From positions 1 through 56,043 of the forward strand of contig NZ_CALXIN010000007.1 of NCBI RefSeq assembly GCF_944388365.1: a DNA stretch of 56,043 nt. Direction: 5' to 3'. The stretch comes from an uncultured Negativibacillus sp. (GTDB lineage: Bacteria; Bacillota; Clostridia; Oscillospirales; Ruminococcaceae). This document shows, in pieces, positions 1-7,909 of this stretch (its first letter is position 1; every line of letters begins with the position of its first letter). The translations under genes and the position numbers were made by a program. The notes beneath the pieces were generated by a model. That model was given only the letters and a program-made list of their open reading frames with translations. It searched no databases and was not told where the DNA came from.

Positions 1-31
1 TGCCGTATAACCAATTTTCGAGGAAAGGAGA

Positions 32-286
32 ATGAATAAAACCACCCCTTTCGAGATGGTTTTATTATACGTGAGTTTATGTTACCTGCCAGGCATCTTT
101 CATGCAGTGGTGCTGTTTTTGCTGGCGGCAGCAATTTGTCTGCTGGTGAAGATGCCACTGGTACAAGGAGCGGCAATTTTGTTTGCAATCATCGGAAGTG
201 CTGCGGGTGGAGTGCTTACCCGCGTAGGAATCCGTTATTTCGATCTGAAAAAGAGAATGACAGTTCAGATTCCAACGCTTCGATGA
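32..286 (+). CDS. small two-helix membrane protein, unknown function
   Basis: This is an 84-residue hydrophobic protein with two predicted membrane helices (about residues 8-40 and 45-66) and a short basic tail. A purine-rich AGGAAAGGAG lies directly before the ATG, so translation is plausible. It sits 19 bases before the next membrane protein gene on the same strand and probably shares its transcript, whose promoter would be upstream of the window. I do not recognise a family. It could be a small subunit or partner of the zinc-ribbon membrane protein that follows. Confidence 0.6.
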   Translation: MNKTTPFEMVLLYVSLCYLPGIFHAVVLFLLAAAICLLVKMPLVQGAAILFAIIGSAAGGVLTRVGIRYFDLKKRMTVQIPTLR

Positions 287-305
287 ACAGAAAGGAAGGA
301 TTTTG

Positions 306-1115
306 ATGGCAGCATTTGTGATCTTATTGGTTTTGTTGGTAATAACAGCCTTTGTTTTTACGGGAATCATTGCGCTTTGGGTTTATCGTGATGCTAAAGA
401 ACGGGGAGATCGGGGATGGATGTGGGTATCCATCATCCTTCTGTCCTCTCCTATTCTGGGCGGATTGTTATATCTGATTGCACGCAGAGAGGAGCGTTAT
501 CCCTGTCGTTTTTGTGGGTGGATGATCAACAAAACAGCCAACTACTGTGAACACTGTGGGAAACAATTTCCCGTCTGTGAGCCAGGCAGCGGTTATTTGG
601 AGGACCTTCCGCTCAACGAAAGAAAGAACGACAGCAAACGAAGGAACAGAAATCGTCGTTTTTTAATGGCGATGATCCTCAGTGCGGTTATGATGGCGGC
701 AAGTTTGGTTGGGTTAATTGTCGTAGCGGTCAATAGCGGAGATGCAGACATCGGAATTGATTGGAACACAGGATGGGTTATGATGAAAACAGAGAGTACC
801 TGGGACAATGTGTGGACCTTTCGCTATAACAAGGCAAGTGAAGGTTACCACGTCGACTCCCGACTGAAGGTGGAAAACCCGCAGACGCAACAGCTGGCAG
901 TTGATCTCAGCTTTGGTGAAGGTCAGGAAATGCTGATGAAAATCAGCCAGCAGCGAGAAGATGGACAGACCATAGAACAGGAGGTTTATCTGGACAGCAG
1001 CAGTCAAACCAGATATTTTGATCTCGATCAGTTTAAAGATGGTAAAATCAAGATTTCTATTTATAACAATGGAGTTTCCGATGTGAGCGGAAAGGTGACC
1101 GTATTAGATAAATAA
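306..1115 (+). CDS. zinc-ribbon membrane protein with PLDc_N-like N-terminus
   Basis: The protein has 269 residues. Two N-terminal helices (about 2-25 and 38-59) flank a short WVYRDAKERG segment, as in cardiolipin-synthase-like N-terminal (PLDc_N) membrane domains. A cytoplasmic zinc ribbon follows (C67-x2-C70, C81-x2-C84), then a third helix near residues 118-142 and an outward-facing domain of about 120 residues. A TTG lies one codon upstream, but ATG 306 has better spacing from the AGGAAGGA ribosome site. The architecture (ribbon, helix, outer domain) recurs in the protein at 35126-37108 and suggests an envelope sensor or scaffold; the function is unknown. A strong terminator follows. Confidence 0.6.
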   Translation: MAAFVILLVLLVITAFVFTGIIALWVYRDAKERGDRGWMWVSIILLSSPILGGLLYLIARREERYPCRFCGWMINKTANYCEHCGKQFPVCEPGSGYLEDLPLNERKNDSKRRNRNRRFLMAMILSAVMMAASLVGLIVVAVNSGDADIGIDWNTGWVMMKTESTWDNVWTFRYNKASEGYHVDSRLKVENPQTQQLAVDLSFGEGQEMLMKISQQREDGQTIEQEVYLDSSSQTRYFDLDQFKDGKIKISIYNNGVSDVSGKVTVLDK

Positions 1116-1128
1116 AGTAGGAAAGATG

Positions 1129-1173
1129 AAAAAGAAGAAAGCGTCGTGATTTTTCTGACGCTTTCTTCTTTTT
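1129..1173 (+). terminator. intrinsic terminator after the zinc-ribbon membrane gene
   Basis: A hairpin with a 17-base left arm (1129-1145) and a matching right arm (1157-1173) around an 11-base loop, ending in a run of six T, separates the first two genes from the padR operon. Confidence 0.85.
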
Positions 1174-1187
1174 TGAATTATACTATA

Positions 1188-1220
1188 TTGACAATCTATA
1201 TTATATAAAATATAATATAG
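1188..1220 (+). promoter_or_regulatory. consensus sigma-A promoter with embedded PadR operator palindrome
   Basis: TTGACA (1188-1193) and TATAAT (1211-1216) are separated by exactly 17 bases. A perfect inverted repeat with 11-bp arms and a 3-base centre (1196-1206 / 1210-1220) fills the spacer and covers the -10 box. A dimer bound there would block RNA polymerase. The first gene of the operon is a PadR regulator, so negative autoregulation is the simplest reading. This is inferred from position and symmetry. Confidence 0.8.
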
Positions 1221-1250
1221 ACAAATCAATAATATAAAGGAGGGGAGGAA

Positions 1251-1568
1251 ATGGGATTTCAGTTAGGCTCTGTGTTGCTGGACGCCTGCGTGCTGGCGGT
1301 TGTCATGAAGGAAGATACCTATGGTTACAAGCTGACACAGGAGGTTAAGCAGATTATGGATGTATCTGAATCCACCTTGTATCCGGTGCTGCGCAGGCTG
1401 CAGAAGGATGGGTTTTTGACCACCTATGACCAGCCCTTTCAGGGACGCAATCGAAGATACTATTCGGTGACTCCCCAGGGAAGAGAACAGTTTTTGCAGT
1501 TCTATGAGCAATGGAAGCATTTCCGAGAGAAGATTGATGATATCATGGATGGAGGGATCAACGGATGA
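1251..1568 (+). CDS. PadR family transcriptional regulator
   Basis: This is a 105-residue winged-helix repressor of the short PadR-s2 type. Typical features are the opening LLDACVLAVVMKEDTYGYKL, the recognition-helix segment VSESTLYPVLRRLQKDG (about residues 38-54) and the wing GRNRRYYSVTPQG (about 65-77), ending in a short dimerisation helix. The ATG follows AAGGAGGGGAGG. Its stop overlaps the start of the HAAS gene (ATGA), so the two are translationally coupled. The operator in its promoter implies that it represses its own three-gene operon. The family often senses envelope or antimicrobial stress together with HAAS and DUF4097 proteins. Confidence 0.92.
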   Translation: MGFQLGSVLLDACVLAVVMKEDTYGYKLTQEVKQIMDVSESTLYPVLRRLQKDGFLTTYDQPFQGRNRRYYSVTPQGREQFLQFYEQWKHFREKIDDIMDGGING

Positions 1569-2104
1569 GCAAAGAGGAATATATCAGCGAACTGCGGGCA
1601 CGAATTGCCCATCTGCCGCGCGAAGAGAGAGAAGCGGCAATGAGCTATTATGTGGAATATCTGGAGGATGCGGGCGACAAGAGCATGGAGGAAATCATCG
1701 CAGAGCTGGGAACTCCACAGCAGGTAGCGGAGCGAATTATCGCTGACTATGTGCAGAGCAGCCATGGCAGCGGAGAAGGACAGGTATCCAAAGGATGTCT
1801 GGTGGGCTTGGTGGCGGTGCTGTCCAGTCCGTTGTGGTTTCCGCTGTTGATTGCAGCGGGAGCGGTTGTTTTTGCTCTGTTGCTGACCGTTCTGGTCTTA
1901 TTGATCGTATTCGGAGTTGTCGGTATCTTTCTGGTGGGACTTGGTATTTGGGCGATCTTTCTGCATGCAGCCACAGGACTGAATATGATCGGCGGAGGAT
2001 TGATTCTGCTGGCACTGATGATGTTGATGGTATCGCTGTTTGCAGCGATGGGAAGCGGTGCTCGGACACTGTGGAACATCCTGCGCCGTCGCCGCAGTGT
2101 ATAG
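1565..2104 (+). CDS. HAAS/DUF1700 domain membrane protein
   Basis: The protein has 179 residues. Its N-terminal helical domain of about 60 residues contains the hallmark LRARIAHLPREEREAAMSYY and YLEDAG motifs of the HAAS (DUF1700) family. A long hydrophobic block of three or four membrane helices follows (about residues 78-170) with a basic end. It overlaps padR by four bases and precedes the DUF4097 gene by 15. HAAS proteins are thought to transmit signals between PadR regulators and the membrane; the direct ligand is unknown. Confidence 0.85.
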   Translation: MSKEEYISELRARIAHLPREEREAAMSYYVEYLEDAGDKSMEEIIAELGTPQQVAERIIADYVQSSHGSGEGQVSKGCLVGLVAVLSSPLWFPLLIAAGAVVFALLLTVLVLLIVFGVVGIFLVGLGIWAIFLHAATGLNMIGGGLILLALMMLMVSLFAAMGSGARTLWNILRRRRSV

Positions 2105-2119
2105 AAAGGAGGAAGCATC

Positions 2120-3025
2120 ATGAAAAGCTGGATGAAAGGAATGCTGGCTGCTTCAGGAGCTTTGCTGATGATGGGCGTTGCTTTGACTGTGACCGGTCAG
2201 CTGATGGGCGCCAAAAGTCTGGAATACCACAACGGAGAGTGGCATCTGAACGACAACAAGAACGCCTCTTTGTTCTTGGAATGGAATGACGAACAGGCTC
2301 CTCGATCCAAGACGGAAAAGGAATTTTCGTTGGAAGGGGAGACGATTGAGTCCATTAAAACAGAGGATGATGTTACAGCAAATCTGGTGATCCGACAGGG
2401 CAATGCGTGGGAAATCTCTTATGATCTGGATTATCCTGAGCAGTTTTCCTATCAGCTAAAGGGAAAGGAACTAAAGATTGACTATCAGCAGCCGTCCAAT
2501 TCGTCGCTGGATGGAGCGGAGGAACAGGTGATTACCATCACAGTTCCAAAGGATGCTCAGCTCAAGGAAATCGACGTTGCTTTGTCCGTGGGAAATATAG
2601 AGATGGATGATCTTATCTGTCAAAAGGTGGAGGCAGAGTGTTCTTTGGGAAACAACACCGTCAACAATCTCCAGGCAGAAGAAATAGAACTGAGCAACAG
2701 TCTGGGAAACATTACCACCCAAAACCTGACAGTGGAGAAGGAAGCAAAGTTCAGCGCATCGACCGGAAATATTGATGCAGACGGAACCTTCCATGGAAAT
2801 GTGGAGGTGTCGGTGGATTTGGGAAATGCCCGACTGATCGTGCGCGGAGCTTCACGGAACGACTACGAACTGGAAGCCAGCAGCGACATGGGAAATTTGG
2901 TGATTGACGGCGACAAAATGGACGGAGAGATGATGGGCGCCGATTTCCAGCTGGAAAATGGCCAGAATCGCAAGATTCAGATAGACAGCAGCGTGGGCGA
3001 CGTAGAAATCACATTTGAACAGTAA
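2120..3025 (+). CDS. DUF4097 beta-repeat envelope protein
   Basis: The protein has 301 residues. A membrane-anchor/signal segment (about residues 4-27) is followed by a beta-solenoid-like region with the repeated pattern 'S-x-G-N-I/V' (for example VGNIEMDD, LGNNTVNN, LGNITTQN, TGNIDADG, VGDVEITF), which is diagnostic of DUF4097 (putative adhesin/YvlB-like) proteins. It is the last gene of the padR operon, with AAAGGAGGAAG before its ATG, and ends at a bidirectional terminator. The likely location is the outer face of the membrane. Homologues belong to cell-envelope stress modules. Confidence 0.85.
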   Translation: MKSWMKGMLAASGALLMMGVALTVTGQLMGAKSLEYHNGEWHLNDNKNASLFLEWNDEQAPRSKTEKEFSLEGETIESIKTEDDVTANLVIRQGNAWEISYDLDYPEQFSYQLKGKELKIDYQQPSNSSLDGAEEQVITITVPKDAQLKEIDVALSVGNIEMDDLICQKVEAECSLGNNTVNNLQAEEIELSNSLGNITTQNLTVEKEAKFSASTGNIDADGTFHGNVEVSVDLGNARLIVRGASRNDYELEASSDMGNLVIDGDKMDGEMMGADFQLENGQNRKIQIDSSVGDVEITFEQ

Positions 3026-3026
3026 A

Positions 3027-3063
3027 AAAACGAGGATGCTTTTTAGGAAAGCATCCTCGTTTT
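3027..3063. terminator. bidirectional terminator between convergent genes
   Basis: A 16-bp perfect stem (3027-3042 / 3048-3063) with a 5-base loop and T-runs on both strands serves the padR operon on the plus strand and the hutD-like gene on the minus strand. Confidence 0.85.
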
Positions 3064-3074
3064 GATGTATCGGG

Positions 3075-3659
3075 TTATTGTGGCGGAAGTGTGATCCGCA
3101 CGCAGATCAAACGGCAGAGAGAGGTATCGAAGTTTTCCAGTGTCAGGATTCCCTCGCCGGAGATGACTGCCAGCGAACCGGTGGTCACCGACAGGGACTG
3201 TCCTTCGCCAAAGCATTGGCAGCTTCCCTCGGCAGCATAAAGCAGCAGCAGGCTGGCAGTGTTGCAGAAGGTATGGCTGCGGGAAGGCGAGAGGTCGACC
3301 ACAGACAGACTGCCGTCGGTACCATGCTGGAGCATGAGGTTAAAGTCGGTGGCCTGTCCATCGCTGGAAGTGTTCCAGCCGCCGTCGAAGGTGTCCTGCT
3401 GATAGGGGAGAAGATGACATTCTCCATGTTCTCCATAGTGCAGCTGGAGCTGGCCTTTCAGCACCATGATGATCCGCTTGATATTTGGCAGCAAGGTAAA
3501 ATCCGAGTGCTCACACTCGACGGTGGCACTGCTGACGCGGAACAGAAAGTCCCGCTTTCCATAGTCGGCAGTGGTTGGGTAGATATACAGCTGTGTGGTT
3601 TTACCGCCGGACCAGCGTGAAACAGAAAAATCCTTTGGAGAAATCAAAGCAAGTTCCAA
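3075..3659 (-). CDS. HutD family protein (cupin-fold, Ves-like)
   Basis: The protein has 194 residues. Typical HutD/Ves features are the start SRWSGGKTTQLYIYP, the FRVSSATVECEHSDFTLLP block, a 'GxWxTS' style DGGWNTSSDG loop and an acidic FNLML segment. The start is TTG, supported by AAAGGGTG seven bases upstream. The fold is a double cupin barrel; HutD proteins accompany histidine-utilisation genes and their exact role is unsettled. No hutH, hutU or hutI lies nearby, so it is an orphan copy. It follows the lipoprotein gene by about 33 bases and is probably co-transcribed with it. Confidence 0.8.
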   Translation of the reverse strand: MELALISPKDFSVSRWSGGKTTQLYIYPTTADYGKRDFLFRVSSATVECEHSDFTLLPNIKRIIMVLKGQLQLHYGEHGECHLLPYQQDTFDGGWNTSSDGQATDFNLMLQHGTDGSLSVVDLSPSRSHTFCNTASLLLLYAAEGSCQCFGEGQSLSVTTGSLAVISGEGILTLENFDTSLCRLICVRITLPPQ

Positions 3660-3692
3660 AACAAATCACCCTTTCGTTTGATGTGCAGCACT

Positions 3693-5033
3693 TTATGCAG
3701 CCTGGATACAGCTGTTCAGACAGCCACTGAGCAGAGAATAGTCCTCCTGCGGGAGAACGTACTGTGTGGAACCAATACTGAAGGTCATATAGCTTTCTGG
3801 AATGCCTGGCAGATAGCCGCTGCTCATCACATTGAGGACAACCTCCTCGCCCTCGGTATAGCCGAAAGTGAGGGTCAACGTGCGGGAGCCACTGGCTGCC
3901 AACACCTGAGTGGAGGCAGATCCCTGCACCTCCTGGGCCTCTCCCAGCAGATCCAGCAGATATTCCAGCGCGGTGGTGCCTTCATATTCCTTTTGCAGAT
4001 CAATCTGTCGCTGTGCTCCATCGGAGGAGAAGAGGAGGCGTTCCGGCGCTTCCAGCTGCGGAGATGTATCCTCGACCGGAAGATCGACCGATACGACCTG
4101 GTCACAGCTGTCGTTTAGGACACCGATCTGTCGGATACCATCCAAGGTCAGCTGGGTATCGCTGACCTTCTGGAAGGTGTAGCGGTAGACCGGTTCGCCA
4201 GCCAGCTCATCCTGATAGTTTTCAGCGGTCAGTTCGACACTGCTGCCGTCGGCGCGCAGATAGGTCAGCGGCTTTTCCGGATCGCTTCCCTCGGTGAGCA
4301 GAAGATCGACGGTGACGGTATCCTCGCCATCGGTATGGTCGACCAACATTGGCCAGATATTGGAGTCGGTCTTTTCTCCTTTATGGGCGAACACGCCTTC
4401 GCGTGCATAGTAGTAATAGTTGGGACAGAGATCCTGGAAGGAAAGCAGACGGCCGTCGCCAAACAAGCGGGCATAGACCGCGGTGACATCCTCCTGGTAG
4501 TAAAACTCGCGGAGGTCACGTCCTTCCTCCAGTTCGTTTTGCAGCAGATGGACTAGCGCATGGTTGGGATACTGTGAACTGATGGCGGTGAGGTTGCCGT
4601 CCTCGTCAAGCTCAAATTCGACCGATAATTCAATGGCCGGCGTATGCTCCAGCGCGATGCGCAGCAAAGCATTGGTGGGAGCATGTTCGATGCCATCGAA
4701 GGTTGTGGGCACTGTGAGATCAGCCGTTACATTTTGGACCTGTTCGATGAGCATATAGGCGGTATCATCCATCTCCATCAGATATTGGGAAGGGAGGGAT
4801 TCCAAATCCCAGTCCTGCCAGTGGGAGACAAACACACCCTCGCTTTCCAGCTCGGTAGGGATCAGCGAGGTATCGACAGTATTCTCTTGGTCATTTTTGG
4901 TGGAAGAACCGATGGTGACAGATGGTGTTTCAGCAGAGGATGATTCATCGGAAGAGCCGATGGTCAGTTGGCTGCATCCGCTCATCATCATCGACAAAGC
5001 AATGAGCGCAGCAGCAAAGCGTAGTTTTTTCAT
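3693..5033 (-). CDS. secreted lipoprotein of unknown function
   Basis: The protein has 446 residues. A classical lipoprotein signal peptide (MKK..., hydrophobic core, MSGC lipobox) places the lipidated cysteine at residue 20. A Ser/Thr/Glu-rich linker (21-55) leads into a large extracytoplasmic part without clear repeats. The last ~100 residues (from about RLLFSSDGAQRQIDL to the QVLAASGSRTLTL and SGYLPG stretches) have a GerM-like flavour, but this is weak. GAGGAG lies eight bases before the ATG. It is followed by the HutD-like gene. I cannot assign a function beyond a surface lipoprotein. Confidence 0.65.
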   Translation of the reverse strand: MKKLRFAAALIALSMMMSGCSQLTIGSSDESSSAETPSVTIGSSTKNDQENTVDTSLIPTELESEGVFVSHWQDWDLESLPSQYLMEMDDTAYMLIEQVQNVTADLTVPTTFDGIEHAPTNALLRIALEHTPAIELSVEFELDEDGNLTAISSQYPNHALVHLLQNELEEGRDLREFYYQEDVTAVYARLFGDGRLLSFQDLCPNYYYYAREGVFAHKGEKTDSNIWPMLVDHTDGEDTVTVDLLLTEGSDPEKPLTYLRADGSSVELTAENYQDELAGEPVYRYTFQKVSDTQLTLDGIRQIGVLNDSCDQVVSVDLPVEDTSPQLEAPERLLFSSDGAQRQIDLQKEYEGTTALEYLLDLLGEAQEVQGSASTQVLAASGSRTLTLTFGYTEGEEVVLNVMSSGYLPGIPESYMTFSIGSTQYVLPQEDYSLLSGCLNSCIQAA

Positions 5034-5421
5034 TTTCCAAACTCCTCTTTTATCAATGGAGACCCGATGTAAAAAAATAGGGGGTTCTGTTATCCTTTAT
5101 CTTATCATTATTCGCAGATTCGTACAAGGCGAAAGCTGTAAATATTCGGCATGTGTCATGATTTTATCTGCTCTTTTTGCCGAAGATAGAAAGAAAAGAG
5201 TGGTTTTTGCAGCTTTTTGCTGCTATAATTATATAGGAAGATATTTGAATAAATCCGCTCAGAAAAAGCCATACTGTTGCTGGCAGAAAGGTGTATCTGG
5301 CGCTTGTTTTTTCTTGCTCAGGAGGTCTTTGTAAAAAGTGCACAGAAATGCGCCGCTTCATTCTTTAAAATGAACGAAATGTTAGAATCGAAGAATTCTG
5401 TAAAAAGATTGAAAAAACCTC
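5034..5421. other. gene-free AT-rich stretch
   Basis: No convincing coding region was found between the divergent lipoprotein gene and the S10 operon promoter. The stretch should hold the lipoprotein promoter on the minus strand. A TATAAT-like box near 5223 lacks a good -35 element. Confidence 0.5.
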
Positions 5422-5453
5422 TTGAAATTTGGGTACTTGTGTTGTATTATAAT
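5422..5453 (+). promoter_or_regulatory. promoter of the S10-spc-alpha ribosomal operon
   Basis: TTGAAA at 5422-5427 is followed after 17 bases by TATTAT (5445-5450), overlapping TATAAT at 5448-5453. It is the last good promoter before rpsJ and gives a leader of about 355 nt. Confidence 0.6.
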
Positions 5454-5457
5454 TAAG

Positions 5458-5813
5458 CGTGACTGCACAAGATATGCGTTGAAGCGGGAGGTTGCTATCC
5501 ATAGAGATAGGGAATTTCCGCCGAGTATGTCCGATTTTAAACCGGGCGGCTTTATAACACGGAAGTGATTCCGATCGTGACGATGGTGTCAAAACCATGA
5601 CTGTCTAAAGTCCCGGGTAAAGCTGCGTAATGCAGTTTGCCCGATTTTTTATTTGGAAAGTCAGGAAACACGCGGGAGCGTGTTCAACACGATTGAGAGA
5701 ACAACAGGTGTTGGCAAGGGGGTTTTTCACCGAACCTTGTGGAAGGTCAGTGAGAAACGAAACTGCCGAAAGACGTCGTCCCACTCAAGAAAAAGCTTTA
5801 AGGAGGCGATGAT
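5458..5813 (+). promoter_or_regulatory. long structured leader of the S10 operon
   Basis: This untranslated leader of about 355 nt contains several hairpins, among them one at about 5489-5522 (GCGG...CCGC arms), the terminator at 5614-5650 and a tetraloop hairpin at about 5669-5687 (ACACGC/GCGTGT). The placement of an intrinsic terminator inside a ribosomal-protein leader suggests premature-termination control, perhaps by an operon protein such as L4. No known leader motif was recognised and no convincing open frame lies in it. Confidence 0.6.
5614..5650 (+). terminator. attenuator-type terminator inside the S10 leader
   Basis: A 12-bp stem with one bulged A (5614-5626 / 5632-5643) and a 5-base loop is followed by T6. 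It lies about 190 nt after the promoter and 163 nt before rpsJ, so it can only act as a conditional terminator of the operon. Confidence 0.7.
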
Positions 5814-6125
5814 GTGGCAGTCAAAGAAAAAATCAGAATCAGACTGAAGGGTTTCGATTATCAGTTGGTAGACTCTTCCGCAGCAAAAATCGTTGAGGTA
5901 GTAACAAGAACAGGTGCCAGAGTTTCCGGTCCTATTCCGCTCCCAACCGAGAAAGAAATCGTCACAATTCTGCGTGCTGTTCATAAGGACAAAGATTCCC
6001 GTGAGCAGTTTGAGATGAGAACCCACAAAAGACTCATTGACGTACTGAGACCTACACAGAAAACAGTAGAGGCTCTCAAGGGTCTTGAGCTCCCTGCAGG
6101 CGTAGAAATCGAAGTAAAACTTTAA
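5814..6125 (+). CDS. rpsJ: 30S ribosomal protein S10
   Basis: The protein has 103 residues. [20 protein letters not shown] at the N-terminus, the GPIPLPT loop and [12 protein letters not shown] are diagnostic of S10, which sits in the 30S head and doubles as NusE in antitermination. The GTG start follows AAGGAGG. It is the first gene of the operon, behind the long leader. An unusually wide 138-base gap separates it from rplC. Confidence 0.98.
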   Translation: MAVKEKIRIRLKGFDYQLVDSSAAKIVEVVTRTGARVSGPIPLPTEKEIVTILRAVHKDKDSREQFEMRTHKRLIDVLRPTQKTVEALKGLELPAGVEIEVKL

Positions 6126-6263
6126 TCAAAAGTTTTCCACTGAAATTTAGGAAAACCGAAAATCCAGGTTTTCCGGCGACTTTGTGAAAGCAAAGAACGC
6201 TTGTCTGCAAAGGTAATGTTGACGGCAAAGCCGCCAACCAATAACCAATAGGAGGTATATACA
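6126..6263 (+). promoter_or_regulatory. 138-nt intercistronic region with two hairpins (rpsJ-rplC)
   Basis: Two stem-loops lie here: an 8-bp perfect stem GGAAAACC/GGTTTTCC near 6152-6177 and a GTTG.CGGC/GCCG.CAAC stem near 6220-6240, just before the rplC ribosome site. There is no T-run. RNA processing or translational control of L3 is possible but not shown. Confidence 0.4.
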
Positions 6264-6899
6264 ATGCAAAAATGCATCGTAGGCAAAAAGCTGGGTATGA
6301 CACAGCTTTTTGACGAGAATGGAAAATTCATTCCCGTAACAGTAATTGAAGCTGGTCCTTGTGTCGTCGTTCAGAAAAAGACAATCGAAAACGACGGTTA
6401 CGAAGCCGTGCAGATCGGTTTTGGCGAGGTCACAAGCAAACACGTAAACAAACCTCTTCAGGGCCACTTCGCTAAGAGCGACGTTGCTATGAAGAAAGTG
6501 CTCAAAGAGTTCAGACTCGATGACTGCGCTGCACTGAATGTCGGCGACCTCATCAAAGCTGACGTCTTTGCAAACGGCGACAAAGTAGACGTTTGCGGCA
6601 TTTCTAAAGGTAAAGGTTACGCCGGCACAATTAAACGTTACGGCAACCACAGACTCAAAGAGACCCACGGTAGCGGTCCTGTTGCAAGACATGCAGGTTC
6701 CAATGGTGCTTGTTCCGATCCATCCCGCGTATTCAAGGGCAAACGCCTGCCAGGTCACATGGGTGCTGAAAAGGTTACAGTTCAGAACCTCGAAATCGTT
6801 AAAGTTGACGTTGAGAACAATCTTATCGCAATCAAGGGTGCTATTCCAGGCGCTAAAAACGGCGTTGTATACATCACTGACAGCGTTAAGATGGCTTAA
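6264..6899 (+). CDS. rplC: 50S ribosomal protein L3
   Basis: The protein has 211 residues. [20 protein letters not shown], the [13 protein letters not shown] loop and the [17 protein letters not shown] stretch are signature L3 segments; the central loop reaches towards the peptidyl-transferase centre. AGGAGG precedes the ATG. The stop is 17 bases before rplD. Confidence 0.98.
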   Translation: MQKCIVGKKLGMTQLFDENGKFIPVTVIEAGPCVVVQKKTIENDGYEAVQIGFGEVTSKHVNKPLQGHFAKSDVAMKKVLKEFRLDDCAALNVGDLIKADVFANGDKVDVCGISKGKGYAGTIKRYGNHRLKETHGSGPVARHAGSNGACSDPSRVFKGKRLPGHMGAEKVTVQNLEIVKVDVENNLIAIKGAIPGAKNGVVYITDSVKMA

Positions 6900-6916
6900 G
6901 GAAAGGAGGAAACACG

Positions 6917-7540
6917 ATGCCACAGGTTACTGTATTTGATATGACCGGCAAGAGCGTTGGCGAAATGACCCTCTCCGATGCCATCTTCGGAATCGAACCA
7001 AACACATCTGTTATGCACGCTGCAGTAGTTAACTACCTTGCAAATCAGCGTCAGGGCACCCAGTCCACTCTGACCCGTTCTGAGGTTTCCGGCGGCGGCC
7101 GCAAACCATGGAAACAGAAGGGCACTGGCCGTGCAAGACAGGGTTCCACAAGAGCTCCACAGTGGACACACGGCGGTATCGCTCTCGGTCCGAAGCCAAG
7201 AGATTACAGCTACGTGCTGCCAAAGAAAGTTAAGAGACTTGCTCTGAAATCCGCATTCTCCGCAAAAGTTGCTGACAACAGCCTGATCGTTGTTGATAAC
7301 ATTGCAGTAGAGGATTACAAAACCAAGACTGTTGCACAGATGCTTTCCAATCTGGGCGCAGATAAAAAAGCACTGATCGTTATGCCAGAAGTTGATGCAA
7401 AACTCATCAAGAGCGCTGCAAACATCCCAGGTGTAAAAACTGCTCTGGTAAACACCATCAATGTATATGACATTCTTAACTGCGACAAATTCATCGTTGC
7501 TAAGAGCGCACTCGAAAAGATTGAGGAGGTGTACGCATAA
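6917..7540 (+). CDS. rplD: 50S ribosomal protein L4
   Basis: The protein has 207 residues. The exit-tunnel loop with [20 protein letters not shown] (about residues 52-71) and the following GGIALGP identify L4. It binds 23S rRNA domain I and is the autogenous regulator of the S10 operon in enterobacteria, which makes it the prime candidate ligand for the leader at 5458-5813. Its last codon region overlaps the rplW start by one base. Confidence 0.98.
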   Translation: MPQVTVFDMTGKSVGEMTLSDAIFGIEPNTSVMHAAVVNYLANQRQGTQSTLTRSEVSGGGRKPWKQKGTGRARQGSTRAPQWTHGGIALGPKPRDYSYVLPKKVKRLALKSAFSAKVADNSLIVVDNIAVEDYKTKTVAQMLSNLGADKKALIVMPEVDAKLIKSAANIPGVKTALVNTINVYDILNCDKFIVAKSALEKIEEVYA

Positions 7541-7833
7541 TGAAAACTGCACACGATATTATCCTGAAGCCGGTTATCACCGAGGCTAGCATGCAGGGCA
7601 TCGCAGAGAAAAAGTACACCTTCAAGGTTGCAAAAGATGCAAACAAGATCGAAATCGCAAAAGCAGTTGCAGAACTGTTTGGCGTAAAAGTTGCCAAGGT
7701 TAACACCATGAACGTTAACGGCAGATACAGACGCCAGGGCGCAAGCGCAGGTTACACCGCTGACTGGAAGAAAGCAATCGTAACCCTGACCGAAGACTCC
7801 AAGACCATCGAGTTCTTCGATTCTATGATGTAA
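7540..7833 (+). CDS. rplW: 50S ribosomal protein L23
   Basis: The protein has 97 residues. DIILKPVITE, KYTFKVAKDANKIEIAKAVA and the NTMNVNGRYRR extension identify L23, the tunnel-exit protein that docks trigger factor and SRP. It overlaps the rplD stop by one base, which implies translational coupling. Confidence 0.97.
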   Translation: MKTAHDIILKPVITEASMQGIAEKKYTFKVAKDANKIEIAKAVAELFGVKVAKVNTMNVNGRYRRQGASAGYTADWKKAIVTLTEDSKTIEFFDSMM

Positions 7834-7909
7834 TCGCCCGAAGGAACAAGTTCCTTCCAAGTATGGGATCTGACTCAGTCCCGCAAAAATTCATGAGGAG
7901 AGTGAAACC

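Noticed and set aside
5653..5847. Small frame overlapping the rpsJ start as a leader peptide
   Set aside because: No ribosome site, a frame that runs into rpsJ, and composition unlike a leader peptide.
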